NCBI GenBank assembly: GCA_964426675.1
Contig: CAYRRM010000041.1
Coordinates: 1-18,879, forward strand
Source of the DNA: DYMC01 sp035406705
GTDB lineage: Bacteria; Verrucomicrobiota; Lentisphaeria; Victivallales; GWF2-50-93
Direction of reading: 5' to 3'
DNA: 18,879 nt
Below, piece by piece: positions 1 to 8,569 of this stretch (its first letter is position 1; the number at the start of each line of letters is the position of its first letter). The notes beneath the pieces were generated by a model. It was not told where the DNA came from. It saw nothing but the letters and a program-made list of their open reading frames with translations, and made no database searches. The position numbers were made by a program, and so were the translations under genes.

Positions 1-247
1 CCTCCTCAAGGAACTTCAGTTTGACCTCGATATTTCGGTATGGAACCAGCACATGGTCAACATTGACCGCTGTTTCATATTCATAGGCGAAAGTCGGGAC
101 ACCTCTTTCCAACTCAAAGAATTCATAAGTATTTCGGTCCACATCATTCCTGGGCGTGGCTGTCAAGCCCACCAGCATGGCGTCGAAATATTCAAATATA
201 GCACGATATTTCTTAAATATGCTTCTGTGTGCCTCGTCAGCCTGTGT
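1..247 (-). pseudogene. hsdR: Type I restriction endonuclease HsdR, internal fragment cut at the DEAH box
   Basis: HsdR is the ATP-dependent translocase and nuclease subunit of type I restriction enzymes. Reading the minus strand from about 238 to the window edge gives an uninterrupted superfamily 2 helicase segment: DEAHRSIFKKYRAIFEYF, then VGLTATP (motif III region) and the conserved RNTYEFFELERG stretch typical of HsdR. The gene continues beyond position 1. Upstream of the DEAH codons the protein loses all resemblance (the frame reads LTQA instead of the hydrophobic strand that normally precedes the box) and hits a stop at 269-271. The N-terminal half of the gene is therefore absent here. 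The simplest reading is that the recombinase-bearing element on the right integrated at this codon and split the gene; the other half is not in the window. Confidence 0.85.
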
Positions 248-375
248 CAAGTAAAAACTAAAAAATTTTTAAATTTTTCACATAAAAAAATAGAACCGAG
301 CGATTTCTTCAACGAAACCACCCGGTTTAAGATTATTAAGAATCATCCGTCCTTTGCTTTGGTTTATTGATATTT

Positions 376-699
376 CTATAATTCATCTGCCGTAAGCAAT
401 TCAATACCTTGCTCCTTCCAATCTCTTAAAAGGGAAAGAACATCAAAAACATTTCTGCCAATCCTGCTCATATCTTTTACAATAACAGCATCAATCGCAT
501 TTACAGATATGGCATTCTCAATTTCCTTGAGTCCTTTCCTATTGAGATTCAGCCCACTGCCAATATCTCTTGAATATCCGACTATGTTAAAACAATGTTG
601 CTCGACCAATTCCTTTAACGATTTTTCTTGACCAATCAGATAAGCATCATTAAAATTTTCAGCATTAGCAATCCTGCTGTAGATCCATACTTTCTTCAT
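376..699 (-). CDS. Small resolvase-domain protein with the catalytic serine replaced by alanine
   Basis: This 107-residue protein is only the N-terminal catalytic fold of a serine recombinase. The active-site signature Y-x-R-x-S appears as YSRIA at residues 7-11, so the nucleophilic serine position is Ala11. The second arginine motif is kept (KDMSRIGRN, about residues 75-83). There is no recombinase DNA-binding domain, zinc ribbon or coiled coil. Its ATG overlaps the stop of the upstream recombinase by four bases (ATGA), so translation is probably coupled, and it is the last gene of the operon before the hsdR junction. It cannot cleave DNA by the usual mechanism. A role as accessory subunit or directionality helper that pairs with the three active recombinases is plausible but inferred. 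Confidence 0.8.
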   Translation of the reverse strand: MKKVWIYSRIANAENFNDAYLIGQEKSLKELVEQHCFNIVGYSRDIGSGLNLNRKGLKEIENAISVNAIDAVIVKDMSRIGRNVFDVLSLLRDWKEQGIELLTADEL

Positions 700-2306
700 T
701 GTATCATCTCCAATATTTTTTCATAATCATCAGCAAAGTTCCACACAATCTCAATCTGATTTTCACCGAACACATATATAGAATCAACAAGTTTATTTAC
801 TAAATCCCTGCTTAGTTCTTCGATTTCCTGTTTTTTTTTGAAGTGTTCGACAAATTGGTTTTCCGACTCCTTATTCTTTAGTTTCTGAAGTTCGTAATCG
901 GCTTCCAGTTTACTAATCTGTGAGGATGTTTGTTCAATCTCTTGATTGTATATTTCTCTCAGTTTCAGGTAGTCATCTTTGCTGATCTTCTCATCTAAAT
1001 ATTTCTCATACTCTTCAATTTTTAAAGCATTTAGCCTTTCAAGATGTTGCTGAGCTTTCCTTGCAGATTGTAATAAATCAGCCACTTCACTTTCTGATTT
1101 TTCTTTTTCCTTAAGTACAAGCTTTTCTGCTTTGTTGGCTATTTGAGCCTGTTGCCGTATTGCTTCCAATAGCACTTCCAGAATCATTGGCTCCTCTGTT
1201 CTTCCATGATAGCAAAGGCTGTTTTCATCAAAATAGTTGCTCTTACAAATATAATAAGGCACCTTTGTATGTGAGCGTTGAAGGTTCTTCTTACAAATAC
1301 CGCATTTTACTTTACCATAAAGAACTCTTGTATTATCAACCTTGTACTCTTTACGTTTGGATATCTTACGAATCACCTTCTGAGCTTCCATATACAATTC
1401 TTCACTTATTATAGCCTCATGCGTATCTGGAACCACTATCCATTGTTCTCTCGGAACAGCCACCGTACTCATGCTATTTACGTCAGGCTTTTCCCTCTTA
1501 TGGTTGATTGTCTTTCCTGTGTAAGTTTCATCTTTAAGGATTTTTAAGACAGCCATAGTTTGCCAAACCAAATCTCCTTTGGCTTTTCTCCACTTTTTGT
1601 TATTATGATTTTTTTGGTAGTGCCTTGCAGGTGAAGGTACTCCATCTGCATTGAGTATTTTAGCGATCGCACTTGTATTGTTCCCCTCGGCTGCCAATTG
1701 AAAGATTCGCTTAACAACAACTGCAGCTTCCTCATCAACAACAATTGCATTTTTCTTATCCTTCGCTTTGAGATACCCAAATGGAGCGAAAGAACCAATA
1801 TACTCGCCCTTTTTCATTTTAGCTGTTTTAGCTGTCTTTACTTTCTTTGATAGGTCTTTACTGTAAAGGTCGTAGATAAGGTTCTTCAACCCAATATCAA
1901 GGCCTGCCGTTATACCATTATCTTTTGCACTGTCATATCCGTCATTTACAGATATAAATCGAACTCCTAAAAACGGAAATACTTGCTCCAGATAATCCCC
2001 TAACTCCAAGTAGTTTCTGCCAAATCGTGAAAAATCTTTTACCACAATACAGTTAATTTCTCCTTGCCTTACTTTGGTTAACAACTGCTGTACTGCCGGA
2101 CGTTCAAAATTCGTACCGCTGTAGCCGTCATCGCAAAACTCCAAGATGTTTGAATCTGCCAAATCAGGATGGCGACTTATAAAATCTATCAACAGATCAC
2201 GCTGATTACTAACGCTGTTGCTTTCAATTTTTGCATCATTTTTTGAAATGTCCGCATCCTCATTGGAAAGCCTAATGTACATAGCTACTGAGACATTCTT
2301 GTTCAT
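696..2306 (-). CDS. Large serine recombinase, third gene of the tandem set
   Basis: A 536-residue site-specific recombinase of the large serine integrase type. The resolvase fold covers about residues 7-155, with catalytic Ser14 in YIRLS and the arginine motif KDFSRFGRN near 90-98. The recombinase domain follows at about 170-300. A zinc ribbon has Cys335, Cys338, Cys354 and Cys365, and a charged coiled coil occupies about 385-480. Length and domain order are normal for TndX/TnpX-like enzymes. The start is the ATG at 2306, inside the end of the upstream recombinase gene (35-base overlap), with GAGGTG about eight bases before it. Family members cut and rejoin attachment sites to insert or excise mobile elements. 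Next to the hsdR junction, it is a likely part of the integration machinery. Confidence 0.92.
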   Translation of the reverse strand: MNKNVSVAMYIRLSNEDADISKNDAKIESNSVSNQRDLLIDFISRHPDLADSNILEFCDDGYSGTNFERPAVQQLLTKVRQGEINCIVVKDFSRFGRNYLELGDYLEQVFPFLGVRFISVNDGYDSAKDNGITAGLDIGLKNLIYDLYSKDLSKKVKTAKTAKMKKGEYIGSFAPFGYLKAKDKKNAIVVDEEAAVVVKRIFQLAAEGNNTSAIAKILNADGVPSPARHYQKNHNNKKWRKAKGDLVWQTMAVLKILKDETYTGKTINHKREKPDVNSMSTVAVPREQWIVVPDTHEAIISEELYMEAQKVIRKISKRKEYKVDNTRVLYGKVKCGICKKNLQRSHTKVPYYICKSNYFDENSLCYHGRTEEPMILEVLLEAIRQQAQIANKAEKLVLKEKEKSESEVADLLQSARKAQQHLERLNALKIEEYEKYLDEKISKDDYLKLREIYNQEIEQTSSQISKLEADYELQKLKNKESENQFVEHFKKKQEIEELSRDLVNKLVDSIYVFGENQIEIVWNFADDYEKILEMIQ

Positions 2307-4005
2307 CAGGCTTCACCTCATCTTCTATAGTGTTAAGATAATCAAGTAATTCCTCATATTCGTCTTTAAACTTAAAATTGATCTGTATACTCCTATCGGC
2401 ATACAGTTCCACAGTTTCTATGAGGGCTGCAACCATTTCTTTAGTTAATTCTTTTTCATCTCGGAATGCTCTAAAAGAAGATAACCACTGGTTTTCATAG
2501 GAATATGTTTGATCATACTTCTTCTGTTGTAACAACAATTCATTTAGTCTGTCTTTTAATGCAACTTCATCTTTCTCATACTTAATTTTTGCATATAGAT
2601 ACTCCTGTTCAGTAAGCAGTTGTTCAATATAATCATCATAAAGAGAACTTCGCAAGGAAGTCAGCCTTTCAATTTGTGCTTTAACCTTTCTGATTTCATT
2701 AGCCAAGTTGTCTTTCCTATTCTCATAACTCGCATCGGAATTTACTTTTCTCAGAATATCATCCACCGATGCAACCATATCTATTTGACTGCGAATAGCA
2801 GCATATACTGCTTTAATCATATCAGTTTCTACTATATGCTTTCTCGTGCATTTATAACCACTATTTGTTTCGTAAGTAGTGCATGAAAAATAATAATAAA
2901 GCTCATCATTTTTAATCCTTCTCCTGCGAACAAGTTTACATTTGCAATCTCCGCAAATAGCAATATCCTTAAAAATATTCTCAGTATTTTCAAAATGCTT
3001 GTTTTGCTCTAAGCGTTCAGTAAATTCTTTATATACTTCCAATCGTGTGGCATGGACAATATCAAAAGTTTCTTGATCGATAATCGGTTCATGGTCGTTT
3101 TCAATAATTGTCCATTCATCTCTTGGCACTCTTGATTTTCGCTTGCCTTCATAAAGGGATGCCTGAATTTTGCCATATATCTTGTGTCCTAAATATACTT
3201 CATTCTCTGTTATAGCTTTAATTGCCTGACGCTGCCAGATATTGTTATTATAACGGGCATTTTTCCACTCGCCCTTTAAATATTTGTACTTGCTTGGAGA
3301 AGGTATTCCCATATCATTTAAGCGACGAGCTATTGCAGTATCGCTCAGCCCTTCTACTTTCCACTGGTAGATTTGCCGAATGACTAAAGCAGCTTCCTCG
3401 TCAACTACAAGTTTATAAGTGCCGTCATCCGGCCTGCTGTATCCATAAGGCACGTGTGCACCTAAAAATTCACCCTTCGACTGTCTTTCTCTGAAGGTAG
3501 AGATGATTTTCTTGGATATGTCCTTTGTATAAACATCATTCAAAAGATTTTTCAAAGAAATAATCAAGCCTTCATTACTGTTTTCAGGGTTAAAGCTGTC
3601 ATAATTATCATTGATAGATATAAAACGGACTCCAAGAAACGGAAAAATCTTTTCAAGATAGTTTCCGGTTTCAAGATAATCTCTGCCAAAGCGCGAGAGG
3701 TCTTTTACCACAATGCAGTTCACTCTGCCTGCTTTAACATCGTCCATAAGCCTGTTAAATTCAGGACGGTCAAAATTCGTTCCTTTTTCTCCGTTGTCCG
3801 TATATATTGAGTAAATCTGCAAAAATGGCCTTTCCTCAACGAATTGTTTCAACAAATATGTCTGATTTTCAATGGAATCACTATCTTTTCTGTCACGCAC
3901 ATCCTCAATAGAAAGACGGACATACAGTCCTGTTTTAAAAACCTTCTCCTGTGTTACCGTTTCTTTTTGTGCGATCACAGACTGTCTTCTGCTTTTTCTT
4001 GCCAT
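2272..4005 (-). CDS. Large serine recombinase, second gene of the tandem set
   Basis: A 577-residue large serine recombinase. It has a longer basic N-terminus than its neighbours, then the catalytic fold with Ser32 in YVRLS and KDLSRFGRD near 101-109. The recombinase domain lies at about 180-310. The zinc ribbon uses Cys351, Cys354, Cys375 and Cys386, with an extra Cys356 in between, and a coiled coil runs to the C-terminal part. All residues needed for catalysis are visible, so it should be active. It starts only two bases after the stop of the first recombinase, with GGAGG ten bases before the ATG, and its 3' end overlaps the third recombinase. The overlaps and spacing make a single co-transcribed unit very likely. 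Confidence 0.92.
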   Translation of the reverse strand: MARKSRRQSVIAQKETVTQEKVFKTGLYVRLSIEDVRDRKDSDSIENQTYLLKQFVEERPFLQIYSIYTDNGEKGTNFDRPEFNRLMDDVKAGRVNCIVVKDLSRFGRDYLETGNYLEKIFPFLGVRFISINDNYDSFNPENSNEGLIISLKNLLNDVYTKDISKKIISTFRERQSKGEFLGAHVPYGYSRPDDGTYKLVVDEEAALVIRQIYQWKVEGLSDTAIARRLNDMGIPSPSKYKYLKGEWKNARYNNNIWQRQAIKAITENEVYLGHKIYGKIQASLYEGKRKSRVPRDEWTIIENDHEPIIDQETFDIVHATRLEVYKEFTERLEQNKHFENTENIFKDIAICGDCKCKLVRRRRIKNDELYYYFSCTTYETNSGYKCTRKHIVETDMIKAVYAAIRSQIDMVASVDDILRKVNSDASYENRKDNLANEIRKVKAQIERLTSLRSSLYDDYIEQLLTEQEYLYAKIKYEKDEVALKDRLNELLLQQKKYDQTYSYENQWLSSFRAFRDEKELTKEMVAALIETVELYADRSIQINFKFKDEYEELLDYLNTIEDEVKPDEQECLSSYVH

Positions 4006-4007
4006 GA

Positions 4008-5678
4008 TTAAATCGCCTCCTTAAACGCAACACTCGCATCAAAGGAGTCTGATTTGCTGGCGCTTTCTATAAAACGAATAGCACTTTCATATTCCGCTTG
4101 ATGTTTAAAATGAATATCGATTTTCCCATTTTCATATACATATATTTTCTCCATCAATGACACAACTACTTTTCGTGTAAGCTGCTCAATGTTTTGGTAC
4201 TGCTTAAAATTCTCAATCCATAAGTTAGTTGGCGTCTTATTGTTTATAATATCTTCAATCTCTTGTTTACGCTTTAGTATAAGCTTTTCTGCCTTTTGAA
4301 TTTTAGCATTATATCTGTTGACATGGTTTCGGTATTCTTCTTTGGTGATTACTTTATCTACAAAGTGTTCGTATGATGTCAGCTTATACTTTTGAATCTT
4401 TTCTATTTCCTCTTGTGCCTTGACAATTTGAGCATCCAATTTCAATATTTCTTCTTGCTTGTAAGGTAGTGTATCGATATATGTTAGAATACGTTCAATA
4501 TCAAGAATACTGCGTATATGTACATTTAAAGCCGCCAAAACAGCTTCTTCAAATGCCTTTTCACTGATATTATGGGTAGTGCAACTATTTTTATCATTTC
4601 GGTTGGTAGAACAAGTGTAGTAGTAATATTTTTTCCCATTAGCAGGAACCGTCTTGCGGATCATATTTTCTTTACAATCTCCGCAGGCAATAATACCTGA
4701 AAAAAGATATACGGTTTCCTCAGCAGGGGCAATCCGAGTGTCATGGAGCAATAAACCATTTACTGTGGTAAATAGCTCTTTTGATATTATAGGCTCATGT
4801 GCATTTTCCACTCGCACCCACTCTTCTTTAGGACGTTCAACTCTCGTTTTTATTTTGTAATTCGGAGTGGTTCTTTTTCCCTGCTCCAACACACCGATAT
4901 ACAATTCATTTGTTAAGATTCGTCTGACTGCAACGGCAGACCAGAGAGCCTGCTGTTTTACTTTAAAGGTTGTTTTGTACCTTTCTCCCAATGAGCGTTT
5001 ATATTCCATAGGGGACAGGATACCCATTTCATTTAGTCGGTTGGCTATACCCTGCTGGCTCATCCCTTCAAGTTTCCACTTGAAAATGTCACGGACAACT
5101 TGAGCTGCATATTCGTCTATTTCCAGCTTATTCTTATTATTCTCAGCTTTCTTATAGCCATAAGCAGCAAAAGAGCCAATAAAATCACCCTTTTTACGTT
5201 TGATTTCAAGTTGGCTCCTTATTTTAATTGAGGAATCTCTGCAATATGAGTCGTTTATTAGATTTTTAAATGGAATCATGATGTTATCGGTAATATTTGA
5301 ACCTTCCGCACTATCATAATTATCATTGATCGCAATGAAACGCACACCAAGAAAAGGAAATATCTTTTGAATATATTTCCCTGACTCAATATAGTTTCTG
5401 CCAAAACGTGAAAGGTCTTTTACGACAACACAGTTTACCTTCCCTGCCTTAATCTCTTCCATCATTTCTAAAAAGGCAGGCCGATTAAAGTCAACGCCAC
5501 TATATCCATCATCTACGTGCACAGAAGCAATTTGGATTTCTGACTTTGACCTTAAATATTCACGAATTAGTTCCTTTTGGTTTGAAATGCTGTCACTTTC
5601 TTCTTTATCTCCATCATCTCTTGAGAGTCTTACATAAATAGCAGCATTATAGGTTTTGTTATCTTTTAAAAATTCCAT
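4008..5678 (-). CDS. Large serine recombinase, first gene of the tandem set
   Basis: A 556-residue large serine recombinase and the promoter-proximal gene of the operon. Catalytic Ser19 lies in YVRLS, the arginine motif KDLSRFGRN is near 87-95, and the recombinase domain spans about 165-300. The zinc ribbon has Cys332, Cys335, Cys356 and Cys366, followed by a coiled coil at about 385-480. AGGAGG sits eight bases before the ATG. The three recombinases are clearly related to each other but diverged over most of their length, so they are old paralogues rather than a recent duplication. Triplets of serine integrases are known from some streptococcal and clostridial integrative elements, where they probably act together; which one binds which attachment site cannot be told from sequence. 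Confidence 0.92.
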   Translation of the reverse strand: MEFLKDNKTYNAAIYVRLSRDDGDKEESDSISNQKELIREYLRSKSEIQIASVHVDDGYSGVDFNRPAFLEMMEEIKAGKVNCVVVKDLSRFGRNYIESGKYIQKIFPFLGVRFIAINDNYDSAEGSNITDNIMIPFKNLINDSYCRDSSIKIRSQLEIKRKKGDFIGSFAAYGYKKAENNKNKLEIDEYAAQVVRDIFKWKLEGMSQQGIANRLNEMGILSPMEYKRSLGERYKTTFKVKQQALWSAVAVRRILTNELYIGVLEQGKRTTPNYKIKTRVERPKEEWVRVENAHEPIISKELFTTVNGLLLHDTRIAPAEETVYLFSGIIACGDCKENMIRKTVPANGKKYYYYTCSTNRNDKNSCTTHNISEKAFEEAVLAALNVHIRSILDIERILTYIDTLPYKQEEILKLDAQIVKAQEEIEKIQKYKLTSYEHFVDKVITKEEYRNHVNRYNAKIQKAEKLILKRKQEIEDIINNKTPTNLWIENFKQYQNIEQLTRKVVVSLMEKIYVYENGKIDIHFKHQAEYESAIRFIESASKSDSFDASVAFKEAI

Positions 5679-5696
5679 GAGTAAAGCCTCCTGTTT

Positions 5697-5723
5697 GTTT
5701 AAAGTATTAGCAAAACTTTAAAC
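5697..5723. repeat. Perfect 9-bp inverted repeat before the recombinase operon
   Basis: GTTTAAAGT (5697-5705) and ACTTTAAAC (5715-5723) are perfect inverted copies with a nine-base loop. They lie between the probable promoter and the ribosome site of the first recombinase. There is no T-run on the minus-strand side, so it is not an ordinary terminator. It could be an mRNA hairpin or an operator that limits recombinase expression. Confidence 0.55.
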
Positions 5724-5739
5724 ACATTAGGCTTCACTG

Positions 5740-5768
5740 ATTATAGTCCAATAAAAGCTTAGCATAAA
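5740..5768 (-). promoter_or_regulatory. Probable promoter of the recombinase operon
   Basis: On the minus strand a perfect TATAAT (5740-5745) is preceded by TTTATG at 5763-5768 with a 17-base gap. The -35 box is weak, which would suit an activator-dependent or low-level promoter. It lies 62 bases upstream of the first recombinase start. Confidence 0.45.
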
Positions 5769-5827
5769 ATTAACTGCGCGTCCAGATTTCCGAAGCGCCA
5801 ATTTGTAAAGTTTTGCCTTCTACTGTT

Positions 5828-6079
5828 CTATAAGCTTCTAAAGTAATTCTCCAACCTGTCTTCTAATGTTGCTGTTGTATCGGCGAAACTCATCTTAACC
5901 ACAACCTTGCCACATCTGAAGCAGTAAGGATTTTTCACTTGTCTGATAAAATCTTTCTTTCGTTCTTCCACCGGTAAATCCGTATTGACTTTGACTGTTT
6001 TAATATCTACTAAGGTGGATGGATCAACTGTACGTATATCTATATTTTTCATGTCCGTTATGGTCATGGCTGTATTCAT
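5828..6079 (-). CDS. Small conserved mobile-element protein with a CxxC pair
   Basis: An 83-residue protein with AAAGGAG seven bases before its ATG. It has a polar N-terminal part ending in an acidic/basic helix (LPVEERKKDFIRQVKNP) and a CFRCG motif near residues 53-57 that could bind metal as half a site or across a dimer. I recall similar small proteins beside serine recombinases in clostridial integrative elements (a DUF6870-like pattern), but that assignment is from memory and no biochemical role is known to me. It lies between the helicase and the recombinase operon on the same strand, directly after a terminator, so it may be expressed by read-through from the helicase gene. Confidence 0.7.
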   Translation of the reverse strand: MNTAMTITDMKNIDIRTVDPSTLVDIKTVKVNTDLPVEERKKDFIRQVKNPYCFRCGKVVVKMSFADTTATLEDRLENYFRSL

Positions 6080-6094
6080 GAAACCGCTCCTTTC

Positions 6095-6127
6095 AAAAAA
6101 AGCGAGCAGCTATTCCCATAACCGCTC
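6095..6127 (-). terminator. Rho-independent terminator after the helicase gene
   Basis: On the minus strand GAGCGGTTAT (6127-6118) pairs with ATAGCTGCTC (6113-6104) over ten positions including two G-T wobbles, with a four-base loop, followed by GC and seven T residues. It lies just past the helicase stop and directly before the ribosome site of the 83-residue gene. Confidence 0.8.
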
Positions 6128-6129
6128 AC

Positions 6130-8442
6130 TCAATCTTGATAAAAATATTCTTTTCTTTTTACTTTACGGAAAAATGCTTTTACCTCATCAAGAGAATCTG
6201 TCACCCTATAGTCTGATAGGGCACCAAGCACCCTCTTGCGGTACTTTCCTTTTTTACTGATCCTGAAATCTAAAATGGCAATGAGACCGGTATCAGTTTC
6301 ACATCGAATCAAGCGCCCCATACCTTGCTTTAGCTTAATGAGCATTTCAGGAAAAATAATAAATTCTATAAACTCTTTCAACTCCGCATACTGTTTCTTC
6401 CTATGTTCCAAAATCGGTGTCGGTGTTGGAAACGGCAAGTTGACGATAATAAGTGAAGATAGAATATCTCCGGGACAGTCAACACCTTCCCAAAATGAGC
6501 CTGTAGCAAAAAGAACACTGTTTCCGCTGTTTTTAAAAGCTTCAACAATGTTCTTCTCACTTTTATCCATTTTCAGGACCGGATATTTGATTCTGTGTCT
6601 CGCCAATTCATATACTCTTGATAATAAAGAGTAGGAAGTAAACAAAATCACTGTATGCCCATAGGCTGCATCCACAATCCTTATAATTTCATCAGCTAAA
6701 GCCTCAATATACTCATTGCATTGTTTATCAGGAAATGGTACGTTTTCACTGACATAAAGCAATGCATTATTTTTATAGTCAAATGGAGAACGACAGCTCA
6801 TCTCACTGATAAAATTTTTATTGACCTTATCTATTCCCGCATTGCTTTTGAAGTAGGTAAAGCCTCTATCATCTGATAATGTTCCGGAAGTCAAAATCTT
6901 TGGGATTCCGTTTTTCCATAGTACTTTGTGCAATTGATCCTCTAAATCTGTTGGGATGCAGCAGATAGAAACCAATTTGTCGCTCAAAGGGTTTTCAAGC
7001 CAATAAATGATATTCTCTGTCCGGAAAAAAGTTTCAATCTGTTCTTTTGCTTCCAAAAACATAATCTCTAATGTCCTGCTCTTTGAAATATCCACCGCAC
7101 AATATTCCTGAATATTTTCAATGATTTTTAACATCTCCAAGAGCAGCATTTTTTCAAAGTGCCCTATGAATATACCAATTTGTGATGTTTCATCATCTAC
7201 AGCATCCAGGTTAATTTTTGAAACTAGGCTTCTAAAAAATCTCGTCCTCAGAACAGATAAACTGTCTAACTTCATTTTTGCTATCTGTAAATATGCCTTA
7301 TTACCTTTTAGATTGCTTTTTAGCACATTGGTCATGATCGTTATATCTTCACTTGAAAATCTCTTCCCAAATATTTGCATAGCTGCATCTGGCAATTTAT
7401 GAGCCTCATCAATAATTGCTACTGAGTGTTCCGGAATAAGCGTATGCTTCCCTTTGGCACGTTTCATTGTATCTGCCAAGTAATAATTATGGTTACATAC
7501 CTGAAAGTCATGAATTGATGATCTCGCATAATCCATATGCTTGATATATTGGCATTCCTTATAGTAAGGGCAGGAAATTTCACAGGCTTTGGGCACATTG
7601 ATTTTTTGAACTATATGGTTTTTCAACCCTTTGTATTCATCCAAATCAATTCCGTAATCCGGTATCTTTAATGCGGACAATTTATAAAGCAGTTCTCTGT
7701 CCACAGCTTTTTGACTACTCTTTAAATAACTCGTTAACCGGTCGTATCGCATCTGACAAAAGTAATGTTCTTTCCCCTTTCTTAAAACTGCACTTAAAGG
7801 ACGATCAATCACCTTATTCTTCAGCAATATATCAGATAAGATTGGGACATAAGTGCGAACAATGGCATTTTGCAAATCAATACTGGATGTTGATATAACA
7901 CAAGGGACAGAGCAGTATTCATTGTCCAAATATGTAAGTATACCTGCTTTGCTACGCTTTTGTCTTTCATAAAGAGCATAAACAACACAAGCAACTATGT
8001 AAGCATAGGTTTTTCCCGTTCCAACCTCTGCTTCGCAAATAGCAATATGATTCTGCTTAATTCCTTCATACATCATTTTAGATAGCTCAATTTGATTTTC
8101 CCTGATTGTAAATCCGCTTGCTGCCATCAGTTTTTTGAAGATAAATTCAATCATGGCATTCGGGTTTTCAGGAAGTGTGACTTGATAAGCAGGTGTAGCA
8201 ATAAACTTCTCTATTAGTTTCTTTTTTATATCATCAGAATAAACTTGCTTGCTTTTAGCAATAGCAACCATACAATTTCTCATCAAGCAAATTACATAGT
8301 AGGTATTTATGCTTCTATTTTCTTTCACCATGAAAATGTAGTTTTTATCAAATGTAAAAAGATAACGAAATTCGTTTCTGTTTCCATGCTTTTTGAGATA
8401 TTGTTGCATGATCGATTCGTCTGTCGTTTTTATCTCAAACAT
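6130..8442 (-). CDS. DinG/XPD-family Fe-S DNA helicase
   Basis: A 770-residue ATP-dependent 5'-3' DNA helicase of superfamily 2. Walker A is EVGTGKT (about 139-145) and the Walker B box is DEAH (345-348). Four cysteines in XPD-type positions (Cys229, Cys287, Cys291, Cys297) should hold a 4Fe-4S cluster. The C-terminal motor domain shows FATGSFWEGVD and QGMGRLIR (arginine finger motif VI). The first about 105 residues are a family-atypical N-terminal extension. I chose the ATG at 8442 because AAGGAGAGG stands six bases before it; the frame stays open upstream to 8619 but that part runs through a long hairpin and has no ribosome site. On a mobile element it may help processing or replication of transferred DNA, which is inferred. 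Confidence 0.9.
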   Translation of the reverse strand: MFEIKTTDESIMQQYLKKHGNRNEFRYLFTFDKNYIFMVKENRSINTYYVICLMRNCMVAIAKSKQVYSDDIKKKLIEKFIATPAYQVTLPENPNAMIEFIFKKLMAASGFTIRENQIELSKMMYEGIKQNHIAICEAEVGTGKTYAYIVACVVYALYERQKRSKAGILTYLDNEYCSVPCVISTSSIDLQNAIVRTYVPILSDILLKNKVIDRPLSAVLRKGKEHYFCQMRYDRLTSYLKSSQKAVDRELLYKLSALKIPDYGIDLDEYKGLKNHIVQKINVPKACEISCPYYKECQYIKHMDYARSSIHDFQVCNHNYYLADTMKRAKGKHTLIPEHSVAIIDEAHKLPDAAMQIFGKRFSSEDITIMTNVLKSNLKGNKAYLQIAKMKLDSLSVLRTRFFRSLVSKINLDAVDDETSQIGIFIGHFEKMLLLEMLKIIENIQEYCAVDISKSRTLEIMFLEAKEQIETFFRTENIIYWLENPLSDKLVSICCIPTDLEDQLHKVLWKNGIPKILTSGTLSDDRGFTYFKSNAGIDKVNKNFISEMSCRSPFDYKNNALLYVSENVPFPDKQCNEYIEALADEIIRIVDAAYGHTVILFTSYSLLSRVYELARHRIKYPVLKMDKSEKNIVEAFKNSGNSVLFATGSFWEGVDCPGDILSSLIIVNLPFPTPTPILEHRKKQYAELKEFIEFIIFPEMLIKLKQGMGRLIRCETDTGLIAILDFRISKKGKYRKRVLGALSDYRVTDSLDEVKAFFRKVKRKEYFYQD

Positions 8443-8473
8443 AATTTTCCTCTCCTTAGTATTATGTGGGATA

Positions 8474-8569
8474 CTTGACAGCACAATGATACGGTGGCCT
8501 GTACTACTATTTGAGCGATTTTGAATAATCAGCTTTCGTACAGGCCACCGCATAGTTTCTGCTGTCAAG
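8474..8569. repeat. Long two-step inverted repeat upstream of the helicase gene
   Basis: Outer arms CTTGACAGCA (8474-8483) and TGCTGTCAAG (8560-8569) are perfect inverted copies. Inner arms CGGTGGCCTGTAC (8492-8504) and GTACAGGCCACCG (8538-8550) are also perfect, separated from the outer pair by 8-9 unpaired bases, with a 33-base centre. Both outer arms contain TTGACA. It lies in the 5' leader of the helicase. It could be a large mRNA hairpin, a replication or transfer origin, or a miniature inverted-repeat element; the sequence alone does not decide. Confidence 0.75.
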
